This document shows positions 18,942 to 26,288 of a DNA stretch of 64,000 nt, in pieces. A program made the translations under genes and the position numbers. The notes under the pieces were generated by a model. That model made no database searches. It saw only the letters and a list, made by a program, of their open reading frames with translations, and was not told where the DNA came from. The DNA is from Bacillota bacterium (GTDB lineage Bacteria > Bacillota > Clostridia > Lachnospirales > Lachnospiraceae), in assembly GCA_023410575.1 (NCBI GenBank), contig JAEYPP010000005.1, positions 1-64,000 on the forward strand. Reading direction: 5' to 3'. The first letter of the stretch is position 1. Each line of letters starts with the position of its first letter.

Positions 18942-19889
18942 CTACTTTACATTCATCCTCGGTGCTGGAACTATCTGTAAAATTTGATTGATAATCATAT
19001 CCAGTGTCACGTTATTAACTCGAGCTTTTGGTTTCAAAACTAGTCGATGCATTGTAACATCCTTAAATACCATACGTATATCGTCGGGTATTACATAAGG
19101 TCGTCCACAAATAAGTGCATATGCCTTTGCCATCGAGGTTAACGCTATTGTTCCTCGAGGTGATACCCCAAGCTGTAATAAATCATGTTCTCTTGTCTTC
19201 ATAACTAATGCTGCAACATACTCATAAATTGCATCATGAACAAATATTTGATCTGCTACTTGTTGAAGTAATAATAACTCTTCTCGAGAAATGACTCTAG
19301 TTACAGAATCCATTGGGTCTAACGTATTACGCCCCTTTAATATCTCTACCTCACTTCTCATATCTGGATATCCCATGCTCAACCGAACCATAAAACGGTC
19401 TAACTGGGATTCTGGAAGCATCTGAGTACCTGCAGAACCAATCGGATTTTGGGTTGCAATTACTACAAATGGTTTTGGTACTTCTCGAGTAACCGCATCC
19501 ACTGTAACGCGTGCTTCCTCCATAACTTCCAACAATGCAGATTGTGTTTTTGAGGAAGTACGATTAATCTCATCTGCTAAAAACATATTGCAAAAGATAC
19601 TACCTGCCTTAAAGTAGCTATCTTGTCCATTTTTATCAAAAACATTAAAACCAACAACATCAGAAGGAAGGACATCTGGGGTAAACTGCATTCTATGGTA
19701 TTCTAGCTCCATTGCCTTTGAAAATGCTAATGCTAATGTTGTCTTTCCAACCCCCGGTATATCTTCAATTAGTATATGACCTTTTGCCAAGATTGCAGTC
19801 ATGACTTTTGCAATAATCTCATCTTTTCCAATGACAACTGTTTTGATTTCTGAAATTACCTGATTAATTTTTTTTACGTACTCTCTCAT
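18942..19889 (-). CDS. MoxR-family AAA ATPase
   Basis: A 315-residue ATPase. The start is set at ATG 19889 (MREYVKKINQVISEI), because GGGAGGATATA lies right before it; a longer frame upstream has no ribosome site. Walker A is GVGKTTLA, Walker B is MFLADEINRTSSKTQSALLE, and sensor 1 is VIATQNP. MoxR proteins are chaperone-like and work with the vWA/DUF58 partner encoded next. First gene of the three-gene operon. Confidence 0.92.
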   Translation of the reverse strand: MREYVKKINQVISEIKTVVIGKDEIIAKVMTAILAKGHILIEDIPGVGKTTLALAFSKAMELEYHRMQFTPDVLPSDVVGFNVFDKNGQDSYFKAGSIFCNMFLADEINRTSSKTQSALLEVMEEARVTVDAVTREVPKPFVVIATQNPIGSAGTQMLPESQLDRFMVRLSMGYPDMRSEVEILKGRNTLDPMDSVTRVISREELLLLQQVADQIFVHDAIYEYVAALVMKTREHDLLQLGVSPRGTIALTSMAKAYALICGRPYVIPDDIRMVFKDVTMHRLVLKPKARVNNVTLDMIINQILQIVPAPRMNVK

Positions 19890-20141
19890 TATATCCTCCC
19901 GACTCCAACCTATCGTTATCTGTAATAACTTAACATATTTTCCAAAATATATCAATTGTCAATAGAAATTTCCTCATCAATTAACGCTGACTACTTTTTC
20001 CCTATAGTATCTTCTACTTTTTTATGAGTTTAGTGTATAACTAACTACTTCATATGTCAACAAAGTAGTAGCTTGGGTAAATTTATGTTTTTGCTGTTAG
20101 ATATTCATACTAGCTTCGATTAACAGATCGTTAATGTACCG

Positions 20142-20172
20142 AAAAAAGGATCAAACCTTTTAGGTTTGATCC
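20142..20172 (-). terminator. Terminator of the chemoreceptor gene
   Basis: GGATCAAACCT (20148-20158) pairs perfectly with AGGTTTGATCC (20162-20172). On the minus strand a T6 run follows. The stem resembles the terminator at 22011-22039. Confidence 0.85.
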
Positions 20173-20183
20173 TAATCGCTTAA

Positions 20184-21641
20184 CTAAGATTTTAAAATAC
20201 CATGTAGCCTATCACTCGATGTCTTAATACTTTGAATTAAAGTATATATACTTTCTATATTTTCATTCTGTTCTTGTGTTATTGACATTAATTCCTGCGT
20301 AGAAGCAGCATGTTCCTCTGATATACTAGCTATACTTTCTGATTCTATATTAATTTTGGAGAATAATACTGTTATTTCCTCAATTCTAGAAATTTCATCT
20401 GCAATATGCTTGCTAATATTTTCAAATTCCATTTGCACCATATTAAAATTGTTATGTACTTGATTAACAGCCAATGTTCCTTCTTTTGTAGCTGTATTCC
20501 CTTTGTCAACAACATGAAGGACATCTCTAGTTTTATCCTTTATTAATAGGAGGATGGAATTAATTTGTTTCACAGTATTTGCACTTTGTTCTGCTAATTT
20601 TCTTATTTCCTCGGCTACAACAGCAAATCCCTTTCCCGACTCACCAGCTCTAGCAGCTTCTATTGACGCATTTAAGGAAAGTAAATTTGTAGATTTGGCA
20701 ATCGAGGTAATACCTTCAAGAAAGTTATCAATTTCATCCATATTTTCGTTCAACTCTTGAACGGTTGAATAGGATTTGGTTACTGCTTCATTGATAGTTT
20801 CCATATGATTTTTCATAATGTCAACCCTATCTGAACCTTCTGATACTATTTGGCTCGCTTTAGTCGAAACTTTATCCAGTTCATTAGTAAATTTGGAAAT
20901 ATCCAACACTTTACTATTTGCTTCGTTCATTTTTATACTAATTTGAGAAACATTTTCACTTTGTGCATAAACACCCTGAGATATTTCTTGAACCGTGGTC
21001 GCCATAGAATTACTTATGTCCTTTATTACTCCAAGATTATCGTTACAATCTGAAATATCACTATTCATAGTGGCTGTACTATTTTTAACGACATCCATTG
21101 TAGTTTCAATCTGTGATAAAAGCGATTCTGTTTGTTTTTCTTTTTGAATTGCCGTCATTATTAATCCTTTTCCCCATTTGGCAGTATAAAAGACAGCTAC
21201 CATACCGAAAACGAATATGACCAAATTAAATAATGAAAAAGAAATATCAACATCTAACTTAAAAAATAGGGTATATACTAATACAAGAAAAGTAGTTGAG
21301 CCATAAACGATAATATAATTCTTATTTAGATAAAGACCAGTAAATATTGCTCCACCTAAGGCTATTGCACCGGCCGAATTAGAAAAGTCTAGCGTCATTG
21401 CATAAATTACAAAATTTAATGCAACTAGAAGATTCCAAGTAAATACTTTTGCAGGAATCTTTTTCCATATAAATACAAGACTCACAATTGCAAAAAGTGA
21501 TAGTCCAATCGGTATAGCAAAATTAGAATAAAACCCTAAAATACTTAGTACAAAATTGGCAGGAATAGCCATACACATTATTAAATATACCGTTTTATTA
21601 ACTTTAGCTATATGAGTGTCAAGTAAGCTTTTATTACCCAT
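20184..21641 (-). CDS. Methyl-accepting chemotaxis protein with six-span membrane N-terminus
   Basis: A 485-residue chemoreceptor. Residues 15-165 form about six transmembrane segments with very short loops instead of the usual extracytoplasmic ligand domain. No clear HAMP domain is seen. The cytoplasmic signalling coiled coil follows, with the hairpin tip IAKSTNLLSLNASIEAARAG and ESGKGFAVVAEEIRKLAEQS. It presumably senses a membrane or intracellular cue and signals to CheA/CheW. No other chemotaxis gene is in the window. Confidence 0.9.
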   Translation of the reverse strand: MGNKSLLDTHIAKVNKTVYLIMCMAIPANFVLSILGFYSNFAIPIGLSLFAIVSLVFIWKKIPAKVFTWNLLVALNFVIYAMTLDFSNSAGAIALGGAIFTGLYLNKNYIIVYGSTTFLVLVYTLFFKLDVDISFSLFNLVIFVFGMVAVFYTAKWGKGLIMTAIQKEKQTESLLSQIETTMDVVKNSTATMNSDISDCNDNLGVIKDISNSMATTVQEISQGVYAQSENVSQISIKMNEANSKVLDISKFTNELDKVSTKASQIVSEGSDRVDIMKNHMETINEAVTKSYSTVQELNENMDEIDNFLEGITSIAKSTNLLSLNASIEAARAGESGKGFAVVAEEIRKLAEQSANTVKQINSILLLIKDKTRDVLHVVDKGNTATKEGTLAVNQVHNNFNMVQMEFENISKHIADEISRIEEITVLFSKINIESESIASISEEHAASTQELMSITQEQNENIESIYTLIQSIKTSSDRLHGILKS

Positions 21642-22010
21642 AAATACCCCTCCTTTTTATCGTATGCTAATTAAATGTACCATTCCACATAAGTATATCA
21701 ACTATAACTCCATTTTATACCTTTTTATTGAAAAATTCAACATATTTTCCAATATTTTCAGTTAATTATTATAGATTTCTACTTTTTTCTACTTGTATCA
21801 ATGGATGAACTCTTTTATCTCTCTCCTGTACAGAAATAAGCAAAAAGATATCCTCCTTCGATACCTATTACATTTCCAAACATTCAGTATCTCAATTTTC
21901 TTCAATAAGTTGATAATGAGTTATACTCTACTGCAACTCAAGAAATCATTTAAACTCTTTTATAAAAAATTTTTGATATCATAATATATAGCTCATCCTC
22001 TTACAACTCG
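21642..22010. other. Gene-free stretch, nothing recognised
   Basis: About 370 AT-rich bases between the chemoreceptor start and the tRNA terminator. Short open frames here (for example 21793-21984 on the plus strand) lack a ribosome site and a recognisable protein pattern. The promoter of the chemoreceptor should lie near 21660-21780, but I see no convincing -35/-10 pair. Confidence 0.5.
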
Positions 22011-22039
22011 AAAAAGGACCAAACCTCTCGGTTCGATCC
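22011..22039 (-). terminator. Terminator originally downstream of tRNA-Leu
   Basis: GGACCAAACC and GGTTCGATCC pair with two wobbles, and T5 follows on the minus strand. It lies just beyond the displaced 3' end of tRNA-Leu at 22074, so it probably ended the tRNA transcript before the prophage inserted. Confidence 0.75.
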
Positions 22040-22073
22040 TAATCTTTCTTAATGAGTGTTCTGCTCACCATCC

Positions 22074-22131
22074 TGCAGTCGACGGGACTTGAACCCGTAC
22101 GAGCGCAATGCTCACTAGATCCTTAGTCTAG
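22074..22131. repeat. attL: displaced 3' part of tRNA-Leu
   Basis: These 58 bases are identical to 26096-26153. They hold the tRNA from the anticodon loop to the 3' end (minus strand) and then diverge (TGGGTGTAC here, CGCGTATGCC in the intact tRNA). The duplicate marks one end of an element that integrated into the 3' half of the tRNA gene. Confidence 0.93.
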
Positions 22132-22236
22132 TGGGTGTACATACCGTTAAATCCTAAGAAATAAGCGAAAGCTTTGATTTTACTATATTTCACCTATTTA
22201 CTTAACAATTGAAATATTACCATATAGGCTTTTTAC

Positions 22237-22276
22237 TGGCTACATTTAATTCTAATGGCTACACATCTTGGCTACA
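22237..22276. repeat. Three direct TGGCTACA repeats near attL
   Basis: TGGCTACA occurs at 22237-22244, 22256-22263 and 22269-22276, and again at the other prophage end (26071-26078, with an inverted TGTAGCC at 26048). Short direct repeats near both att ends are what arm-type integrase sites look like. Binding is not shown. Confidence 0.5.
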
Positions 22277-22498
22277 TTCTCCGCAGACCATTTTAAGCGC
22301 ATCCTTAAAGCCTTGCTTATAACACTCGACCTCTGCAATACACTTTAAATCTGATGCTATCTCCATCATTCTCTTTATGTTATTACTATTCTGTTCAGCA
22401 TAGCATTGCTTTTCTAATCTTTCGTGTTCTTCTGATTTCGATATGGCTATTTCGCATCTCTTCTGTGCTAGTTCGTTAAATTCTTCCGTATTTAGCAT
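22259..22498 (-). CDS. Small prophage protein of unknown function
   Basis: A 79-residue protein, MLNTEEFNELAQKRCEIAIS onward, rich in Glu/Lys and predicted mainly helical, with Cys in the C-terminal part (MVCGECSQDV). The start is set at ATG 22498 because a G7 run, usable as a ribosome site, lies 5 bases upstream; the longer frame begins in low-complexity DNA. It has its own promoter (22560-22588). No family recognised. Confidence 0.6.
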   Translation of the reverse strand: MLNTEEFNELAQKRCEIAISKSEEHERLEKQCYAEQNSNNIKRMMEIASDLKCIAEVECYKQGFKDALKMVCGECSQDV

Positions 22499-22559
22499 AA
22501 AACCCCCCCAAAAAAAAAATAGTATCAAGACAAGAATATACATTTTTTGACACTCTTAT

Positions 22560-22588
22560 AATATAGTACAAAATACCCAGTCTGCCAA
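22560..22588 (-). promoter_or_regulatory. Promoter of the 79-residue prophage gene
   Basis: Minus strand: TTGGCA (complement of 22583-22588), 17-base spacer, TATATT (complement of 22560-22565). It fits a housekeeping promoter. Confidence 0.6.
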
Positions 22589-22664
22589 ATTTTGTACAAT
22601 CTGTTCCCATTAAATAACATGTAATTATTTTACTATTAATTCATCCAAATAGCAAGATAAAATT

Positions 22665-22736
22665 CGAACATATGTTCTTTTTTACTAAATAAGTATATGC
22701 ATTCTGGGTATAATTATAAAAGAGGTGATTTTATGT
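22665..22736 (+). promoter_or_regulatory. Orphan SOS (LexA) box with -10 box, ribosome site and start codon
   Basis: CGAACATATGTTCT at 22665-22678 matches the Gram-positive LexA/DinR box CGAACNNNNGTTCG with one mismatch. TATAAT follows at 22709-22714, AGAGGTGA at about 22721-22728 and ATG at 22733. The frame from this ATG soon stops and overlaps the antisense of the truncated endolysin. It appears to be the front end of a DNA-damage-induced gene whose body was deleted. Confidence 0.6.
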
Positions 22737-23345
22737 CTGGTGGCACACATCTATTGCTGTATTTTTCTTTTTGCCTCTCACTCCATCCTCGGTAAGACCA
22801 TAGCCAAAGGTATTAAGTGCTATCTGCAGGTCTTTAACGGTCGGAATATCCACGACAACTGCTGTATGCCCTTGTCTTAATAGGATATCTCCCTCTTGCA
22901 GATACTTAGCAGATGTCAGATACTTTTTATCTGTAAGGATATCAAACTGTTTAGTAGCTTTAAATGCATCTAGTTGAGTTGCTGTACATATGCTAGAGCT
23001 GATTTTAATGCCTGCAGCATTAATACAAACAGCGACCATTGCAGAACAATCAGTATCGCAATTTACTTTAATCTTTGATATATCAAAATTAACCGCCTGC
23101 GCTTGTTTAAAGAGCGATAGACGGTTATATTGGTTGTACCCTATGTGATTGTTGTCTGTGATATCTTTTGCAACCTGAGCGATTTTAGAAGCTACTGTTT
23201 TATCTTTTGCACGTAATACATGAGTCCATCCAGTGCCACTCTTGTACCAATCCCAAATTGCAACCTCTTTTCCTGTCTGATCGCCAGCTTTACCACCAGT
23301 AGATCGTCCAGATTCATCATAAACTGCGTGCGCCAACTTAATCAT
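22731..23345 (-). CDS. Phage endolysin (NlpC/P60-like), C-terminus truncated
   Basis: A 204-residue protein from ATG 23345, which follows GGAGG and overlaps the holin stop (TAATG). The N-terminal ~150 residues look like a cysteine peptidoglycan amidase/peptidase: the nucleophile in CDTDCSAMVAVC, the His in LRQGHTAVVVD, and an early segment WYKSGTGWTHVLRAK as in clostridial phage lysins. A peptidoglycan-binding domain begins at LQIALNTFGYGLTEDGVRG but stops after ~30 residues with an unrelated end (DVCHQT). The binding domain is therefore cut by the deletion next to the SOS box. The catalytic part may still be active. Confidence 0.8.
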   Translation of the reverse strand: MIKLAHAVYDESGRSTGGKAGDQTGKEVAIWDWYKSGTGWTHVLRAKDKTVASKIAQVAKDITDNNHIGYNQYNRLSLFKQAQAVNFDISKIKVNCDTDCSAMVAVCINAAGIKISSSICTATQLDAFKATKQFDILTDKKYLTSAKYLQEGDILLRQGHTAVVVDIPTVKDLQIALNTFGYGLTEDGVRGKKKNTAIDVCHQT

Positions 23346-23533
23346 TATGCCTCCACTTCTGGCAATCCTGCCACGCTTGTTAACATTGATAAGATACCTG
23401 CTAAGATAGATGCAGATGCTACCATTACCCAATTTACGTCTCCCATTGCTGCGCTTGTCCCAATCGTTGCTACTGCTGTCTGTGCGATTGTTTTGATTGC
23501 TCTTGTTCCGGCTGCTTTAATCCATTTACTCAT
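23345..23533 (-). CDS. Phage holin (r1t-like)
   Basis: A 62-residue small hydrophobic protein, MSKWIKAAGTRAIKTIAQTA onward, with two potential membrane segments (about 14-30 and 33-55) and a charged end. Size, amphipathic basic N-terminus and position directly before the endolysin fit the r1t holin family, which permeabilises the membrane to release lysin. Its stop overlaps the endolysin ATG. Family assignment is from pattern only. Confidence 0.75.
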   Translation of the reverse strand: MSKWIKAAGTRAIKTIAQTAVATIGTSAAMGDVNWVMVASASILAGILSMLTSVAGLPEVEA

Positions 23534-23545
23534 AATGTTTACCTC

Positions 23546-23854
23546 CTATAATAATTTTGTTAATACACCAATTAAAAGTCCGACTAAGCCACTTGCAATT
23601 GATGTTATTAATACTGTTTTTAAGTTCTTCCAGTTGCGCGATGGTTCTTCTGTAATTTCGCTTAATTTGTCTTTTATGACTCTCACTTCTTGATTTGTAT
23701 ATTCAACCGATTGGGCTAACTGAGCTGTCGTCACGGTCAAACTATGTATTGCATCAACTACTTCTTCTGCCTTTTTCATTCTGTGTTTTAATGAGCTAAT
23801 CTCATGTTCATGTTCTGTAAACTTCACCTCGATTTCTGTGTTATTCATTGTCAT
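23546..23854 (-). CDS. XhlA-like phage lysis-module protein
   Basis: A 102-residue protein. A heptad-rich coiled coil (about 8-60, VKFTEHEHEISSLKHRMKKA) is followed by one C-terminal membrane segment (VLITSIASGLVGLLIGVLTK). This layout is typical of haemolysin XhlA/BhlA-type proteins found just upstream of holin and lysin genes in phages of Firmicutes. Confidence 0.75.
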   Translation of the reverse strand: MTMNNTEIEVKFTEHEHEISSLKHRMKKAEEVVDAIHSLTVTTAQLAQSVEYTNQEVRVIKDKLSEITEEPSRNWKNLKTVLITSIASGLVGLLIGVLTKLL

Positions 23855-23960
23855 GCTCCTTTCAGTTGCACTGGTACAACTTTGATATTAACATAAAAAG
23901 AGAGCCTATTTCTAAGCTCCCCTACCACGTTAAATTGTTATTTCGTAGACATAGCTTTCG

Positions 23961-25409
23961 TTAAATTGGCATCATAATAACTTCCTTAAACCATCCACAA
24001 CCTTTGTCACCAATATTCTGTGGAATAATGCCAAATGATATCATGCATTTTGTAGTATTTGCAGGTGAAGTTACATTTGCTGTAAGTAATTCAAATTCGT
24101 TACTTGATTCTTGTTTAGCTTCTGATGATGATAAATATGTAGAACCATTATACCAGTCAACCCATATGTCTGCATTAACATCGCCTAATGTCTTAAACAA
24201 TGCTGATATGGTATATGCTAAAGTAGGATTTATTGTATTAATCGTTTGTTTTACTTTTGCAGAGGTTACAACAGTACCTCCTGTAATTTCTATCTTTTGA
24301 CAGTCTTCCATAGTATAATTTGCTGTAATTGTCGAATCATTCGCTGATGTAAAACCTGTCGCAACCCCATTGACTCCTGATGTCATATTTGGATTTGTAA
24401 TAATATTAGCAACGTTTCTGTTTGAATAAATCGGAACTTTTGTTGAAATTATACTTCCTATCGACCAAACATCTTTATATTCATCAGCTCCACTTCCATC
24501 CATTCCATTTAAAAATCCCCATATTTTAAGAGGGTTTTCATCTAATACCAAGAAACATGAATGATAATATCCTCGGCTATCCCAACTACTTCCACTGCTT
24601 TTTATAAATGGAATACTTGAACCATTGAAATTAATTCCGTCTGTAGACTTGTATATGTTAAGTGTTCTTGCACTATTACAAACAAGAAGTATGTACCCAT
24701 CAGATACCCTTTGTACGTTGATATGCCAAGAGTCTATAAGTTTCCCAGTTGAAAGCACACAAGACACTGGTTCCCCCCAAGTTACCCCATCGTTTGAAAT
24801 TCGTTTTTGTACTTTTAATTTTGTTGGCAATGCAGTATTAACTGTAAACATAGTATATGTCCCATCTTCTTCGAGAATAACATTAGGTGCTAATGCTTGT
24901 GAGGGTGTACTAATAACAGTTTGTGAAGCCGACCATGTAAGAGTTGTTTTATTAAACACTTTGAGATGTATTTTTTCTAGTTTTGTACTGTTATTAAAAC
25001 TTCTCCAGTAAACTCCTATATTCTCATCCTTCATAAGTAATATATGGGTATCAGAATTATAGTCTTGTCCATCTGCTATGGCATCTGCCTGACTATATAA
25101 AGGATTGGTGAACCAAGGTGGGTTAATCCAATTTTCTCCATCGTTGCTAACTACAACACATGGGTTTTCTCTAGCTTCGGCAGGAAAAGGTGTATATGCC
25201 ATCCAATATTTATACCCTAAAAAACTTTCAGGTATATAAATTACACTTGGATGTCCTACACTTGGATTCAAGTCATATGTTGGAATAGATAGTTTTTTAG
25301 GGTTAGTGATTAGATTGATACTCTTGGCATCTAATACCATTGATTGTTTCGATATCTCGTGTAAATCCTCATTTAATAGTTCTAAATATTTTTTTACTTT
25401 CTTTTGCAT
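23961..25409 (-). CDS. Phage tail-tip / receptor-binding protein with beta-propeller
   Basis: A 482-residue protein. After a charged helical N-terminus (KKVKKYLELLNEDLHEISKQ), residues ~45-330 show the repeating blades of a five-bladed glycosidase/sialidase-like propeller (VVVSNDGENWINP, RISNDGVTWGEPV, YKSTDGINFNGSS). The C-terminal ~130 residues look like a carbohydrate-binding jelly roll (NPTLAYTISALFKTLGDVNA). Such proteins sit at phage tail ends and bind or trim cell-wall glycans. Here it directly follows the repressor-controlled promoter, an unusual place for a late gene. The gap from GGAGG to the ATG is long (about 13 bases). Confidence 0.65.
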   Translation of the reverse strand: MQKKVKKYLELLNEDLHEISKQSMVLDAKSINLITNPKKLSIPTYDLNPSVGHPSVIYIPESFLGYKYWMAYTPFPAEARENPCVVVSNDGENWINPPWFTNPLYSQADAIADGQDYNSDTHILLMKDENIGVYWRSFNNSTKLEKIHLKVFNKTTLTWSASQTVISTPSQALAPNVILEEDGTYTMFTVNTALPTKLKVQKRISNDGVTWGEPVSCVLSTGKLIDSWHINVQRVSDGYILLVCNSARTLNIYKSTDGINFNGSSIPFIKSSGSSWDSRGYYHSCFLVLDENPLKIWGFLNGMDGSGADEYKDVWSIGSIISTKVPIYSNRNVANIITNPNMTSGVNGVATGFTSANDSTITANYTMEDCQKIEITGGTVVTSAKVKQTINTINPTLAYTISALFKTLGDVNADIWVDWYNGSTYLSSSEAKQESSNEFELLTANVTSPANTTKCMISFGIIPQNIGDKGCGWFKEVIMMPI

Positions 25410-25444
25410 AAATTAGTTATTACCTCCATACAATTTAATATGCA

Positions 25445-25458
25445 TGTGCGCAAATGCA
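25445..25458. promoter_or_regulatory. Putative repressor operator downstream of the leftward promoter
   Basis: TGTGCGCAAATGCA shares the core TGCGCAAA with the palindromic TTTGCGCAAA at 25511-25520. It lies in the leader of the leftward prophage transcript, where a bound repressor would block it. Confidence 0.5.
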
Positions 25459-25470
25459 TCTTGTAATGTC

Positions 25471-25499
25471 ACTATAACACGACTTTTTTAGTTTGTCAA
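25471..25499 (-). promoter_or_regulatory. Leftward prophage promoter
   Basis: Minus strand: consensus TTGACA (complement of 25494-25499), exactly 17 bases, then TATAGT (complement of 25471-25476). It is one of the best promoters in the window and reads into the tail protein and lysis genes. Confidence 0.8.
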
Positions 25500-25510
25500 C
25501 AAATATTTCA

Positions 25511-25540
25511 TTTGCGCAAACGGATTTTTTGTGCTAGTAT
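25511..25540 (+). promoter_or_regulatory. Repressor promoter overlapping operator TTTGCGCAAA
   Basis: TTGCGC (25512-25517), 17-base spacer, TAGTAT (25535-25540). The -35 lies inside the perfect palindrome TTTGCGCAAA, which fits autoregulation by the repressor. Confidence 0.6.
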
Positions 25541-25564
25541 ATACAACGAAAGGTGGTGATTAAT

Positions 25565-25795
25565 TTGTACGATTTCCCTAATAGATTAAGGCATTTAAGA
25601 GAAATCAACGGAATGGATAGAAAAGAATTTGCTGCTAAGATTAATGCTTCTGTGTCCACAATAAGTAGATACGAAAATAATAAAATGGTTCCGACGCTTG
25701 AAACTGCACGTCTCATAGCAAATATTTTCGGGACTACACTTGATTGGCTTGCTGGCGATGGTAACTTGGAGGATTATAAAGGAGAGATGCAATGA
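25565..25795 (+). CDS. XRE/CI-type phage repressor
   Basis: A 76-residue helix-turn-helix protein. I use the TTG start at 25565 (LYDFPNRLRHLREINGMDRK), eight bases after AAAGGTGG; in-frame GTG codons at 25553-25558 lie inside that ribosome site. The helix-turn-helix is KEFAAKINASVSTISRYENN, ending in a typical TTLDWLAG. It is a single-domain repressor without the C-terminal RecA-sensitive part of large CI proteins, so SOS cleavage is not expected. It is divergent from the tail/lysis genes and probably binds the TGCGCAAA operators. Confidence 0.85.
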   Translation: MYDFPNRLRHLREINGMDRKEFAAKINASVSTISRYENNKMVPTLETARLIANIFGTTLDWLAGDGNLEDYKGEMQ

Positions 25796-26114
25796 GAGGT
25801 ACCGTATATCAACGTGCATCTGATAAAAAATGCGTTGGCTGTGTTGACTTAACTCAAACTCAATACGCTAACCCAAGCCCAAGAATGAAACATCAGAAAG
25901 AACTGTTCATGTGCCTATATATGTTATGAACACGAGCTCGGGCCATTCGGATACAACAATGTTGAAAAAAGTTTATCAGCACGTACTGGAAGACATGGAT
26001 AAAAGTGCTAGCGATAAACTCGATGAAATTTTCGCAAAAAAAAATAATGTAGCCGGTCCTCGAAAACCTAATGGCTACATTTTATTTTTAAATCGTGCAG
26101 TCGACGGGACTTGA
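25792..26114 (+). pseudogene. Tyrosine-recombinase integrase, internally deleted
   Basis: The ATG at 25792 overlaps the repressor stop and starts a frame MRGTVYQRASDKKCVGCVDL, like the arm-binding N-terminus of phage integrases, which hits a stop at 25927-25929. From about 25935 another frame gives GHSDTTMLKKVYQHVLEDMD, the conserved C-terminal box with its HS pair and the Tyr nucleophile (VYQHV). The sequence GAGCTCGGGCCATTC appears to carry one extra C in what would read ELGHS, a frameshift. The ~250 residues between, including the Arg-rich catalytic core, are missing. It lies next to the intact tRNA, the usual integrase position. Confidence 0.8.
26048..26085 (+). terminator. Hairpin at the end of the integrase remnant
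   Basis: TGTAGCC and GGCTACA flank a 17-base loop, followed by TTTTATTTTT. It could terminate the rightward repressor/integrase transcript before it reads into the tRNA antisense. Confidence 0.55.
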
Positions 26115-26153
26115 ACCCGTACGAGCGCAATGCTCACTAGATCCTTAGTCTAG
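26096..26153. repeat. attR: 58-bp repeat inside the intact tRNA-Leu
   Basis: Identical over 58 bases to 22074-22131. It lies in the 3' part of the functional tRNA gene, which was restored by the incoming phage sequence. Confidence 0.93.
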
Positions 26154-26180
26154 CGCGTATGCCAATTCCGCCACGACTGC
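26097..26180 (-). tRNA. tRNA-Leu (anticodon AAG)
   Basis: 84 bases on the minus strand with a 7-bp acceptor stem GCAGTCG/CGACTGC, T-loop GGTTCAAGTCC, a long variable arm (TGAGCATTGCGCTCG region), and the anticodon stem CTAGA/TCTAG around the loop CTAAGGA, giving anticodon AAG. CCA is not encoded. The 3' 58 bases are duplicated at 22074. The original terminator now lies 4 kb away on the far side of the prophage. Confidence 0.93.
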
Positions 26181-26288
26181 TTATTTTGCCCATCAATTCT
26201 GATGGGCAGTTACTAATATATCATGAAATAAATACAAATGCAAGTACCAAATTATAATTTTTTGAATTATATGAACATTTAGTTCTTT

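Larger units (their letters stand above)
22074..26153. mobile_element. Collapsed prophage integrated in tRNA-Leu (about 4.0 kb)
   Basis: Flanked by 58-bp direct repeats derived from the tRNA-Leu gene. In order it holds a small unknown gene, a truncated endolysin, a holin, an XhlA-like gene, a tail-tip protein, an operator region with divergent promoters, a CI-like repressor and integrase remnants next to the intact tRNA. No terminase, portal, capsid or replication gene is present. The element cannot excise with its own integrase. Confidence 0.88.

Noticed and set aside
21793..21984. 63-codon plus-strand frame
   Set aside because: AT-rich, no ribosome site, no recognisable pattern; likely chance.
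22074..22131. A second, functional tRNA gene
   Set aside because: Only the 3' half is present; the anticodon stem and 5' half do not continue. It is the displaced att copy.
25911..26114. Independent small gene of 67 codons
   Set aside because: Its middle is the conserved C-terminal box of a tyrosine integrase and its end runs into tRNA sequence; it is part of the integrase remnant.
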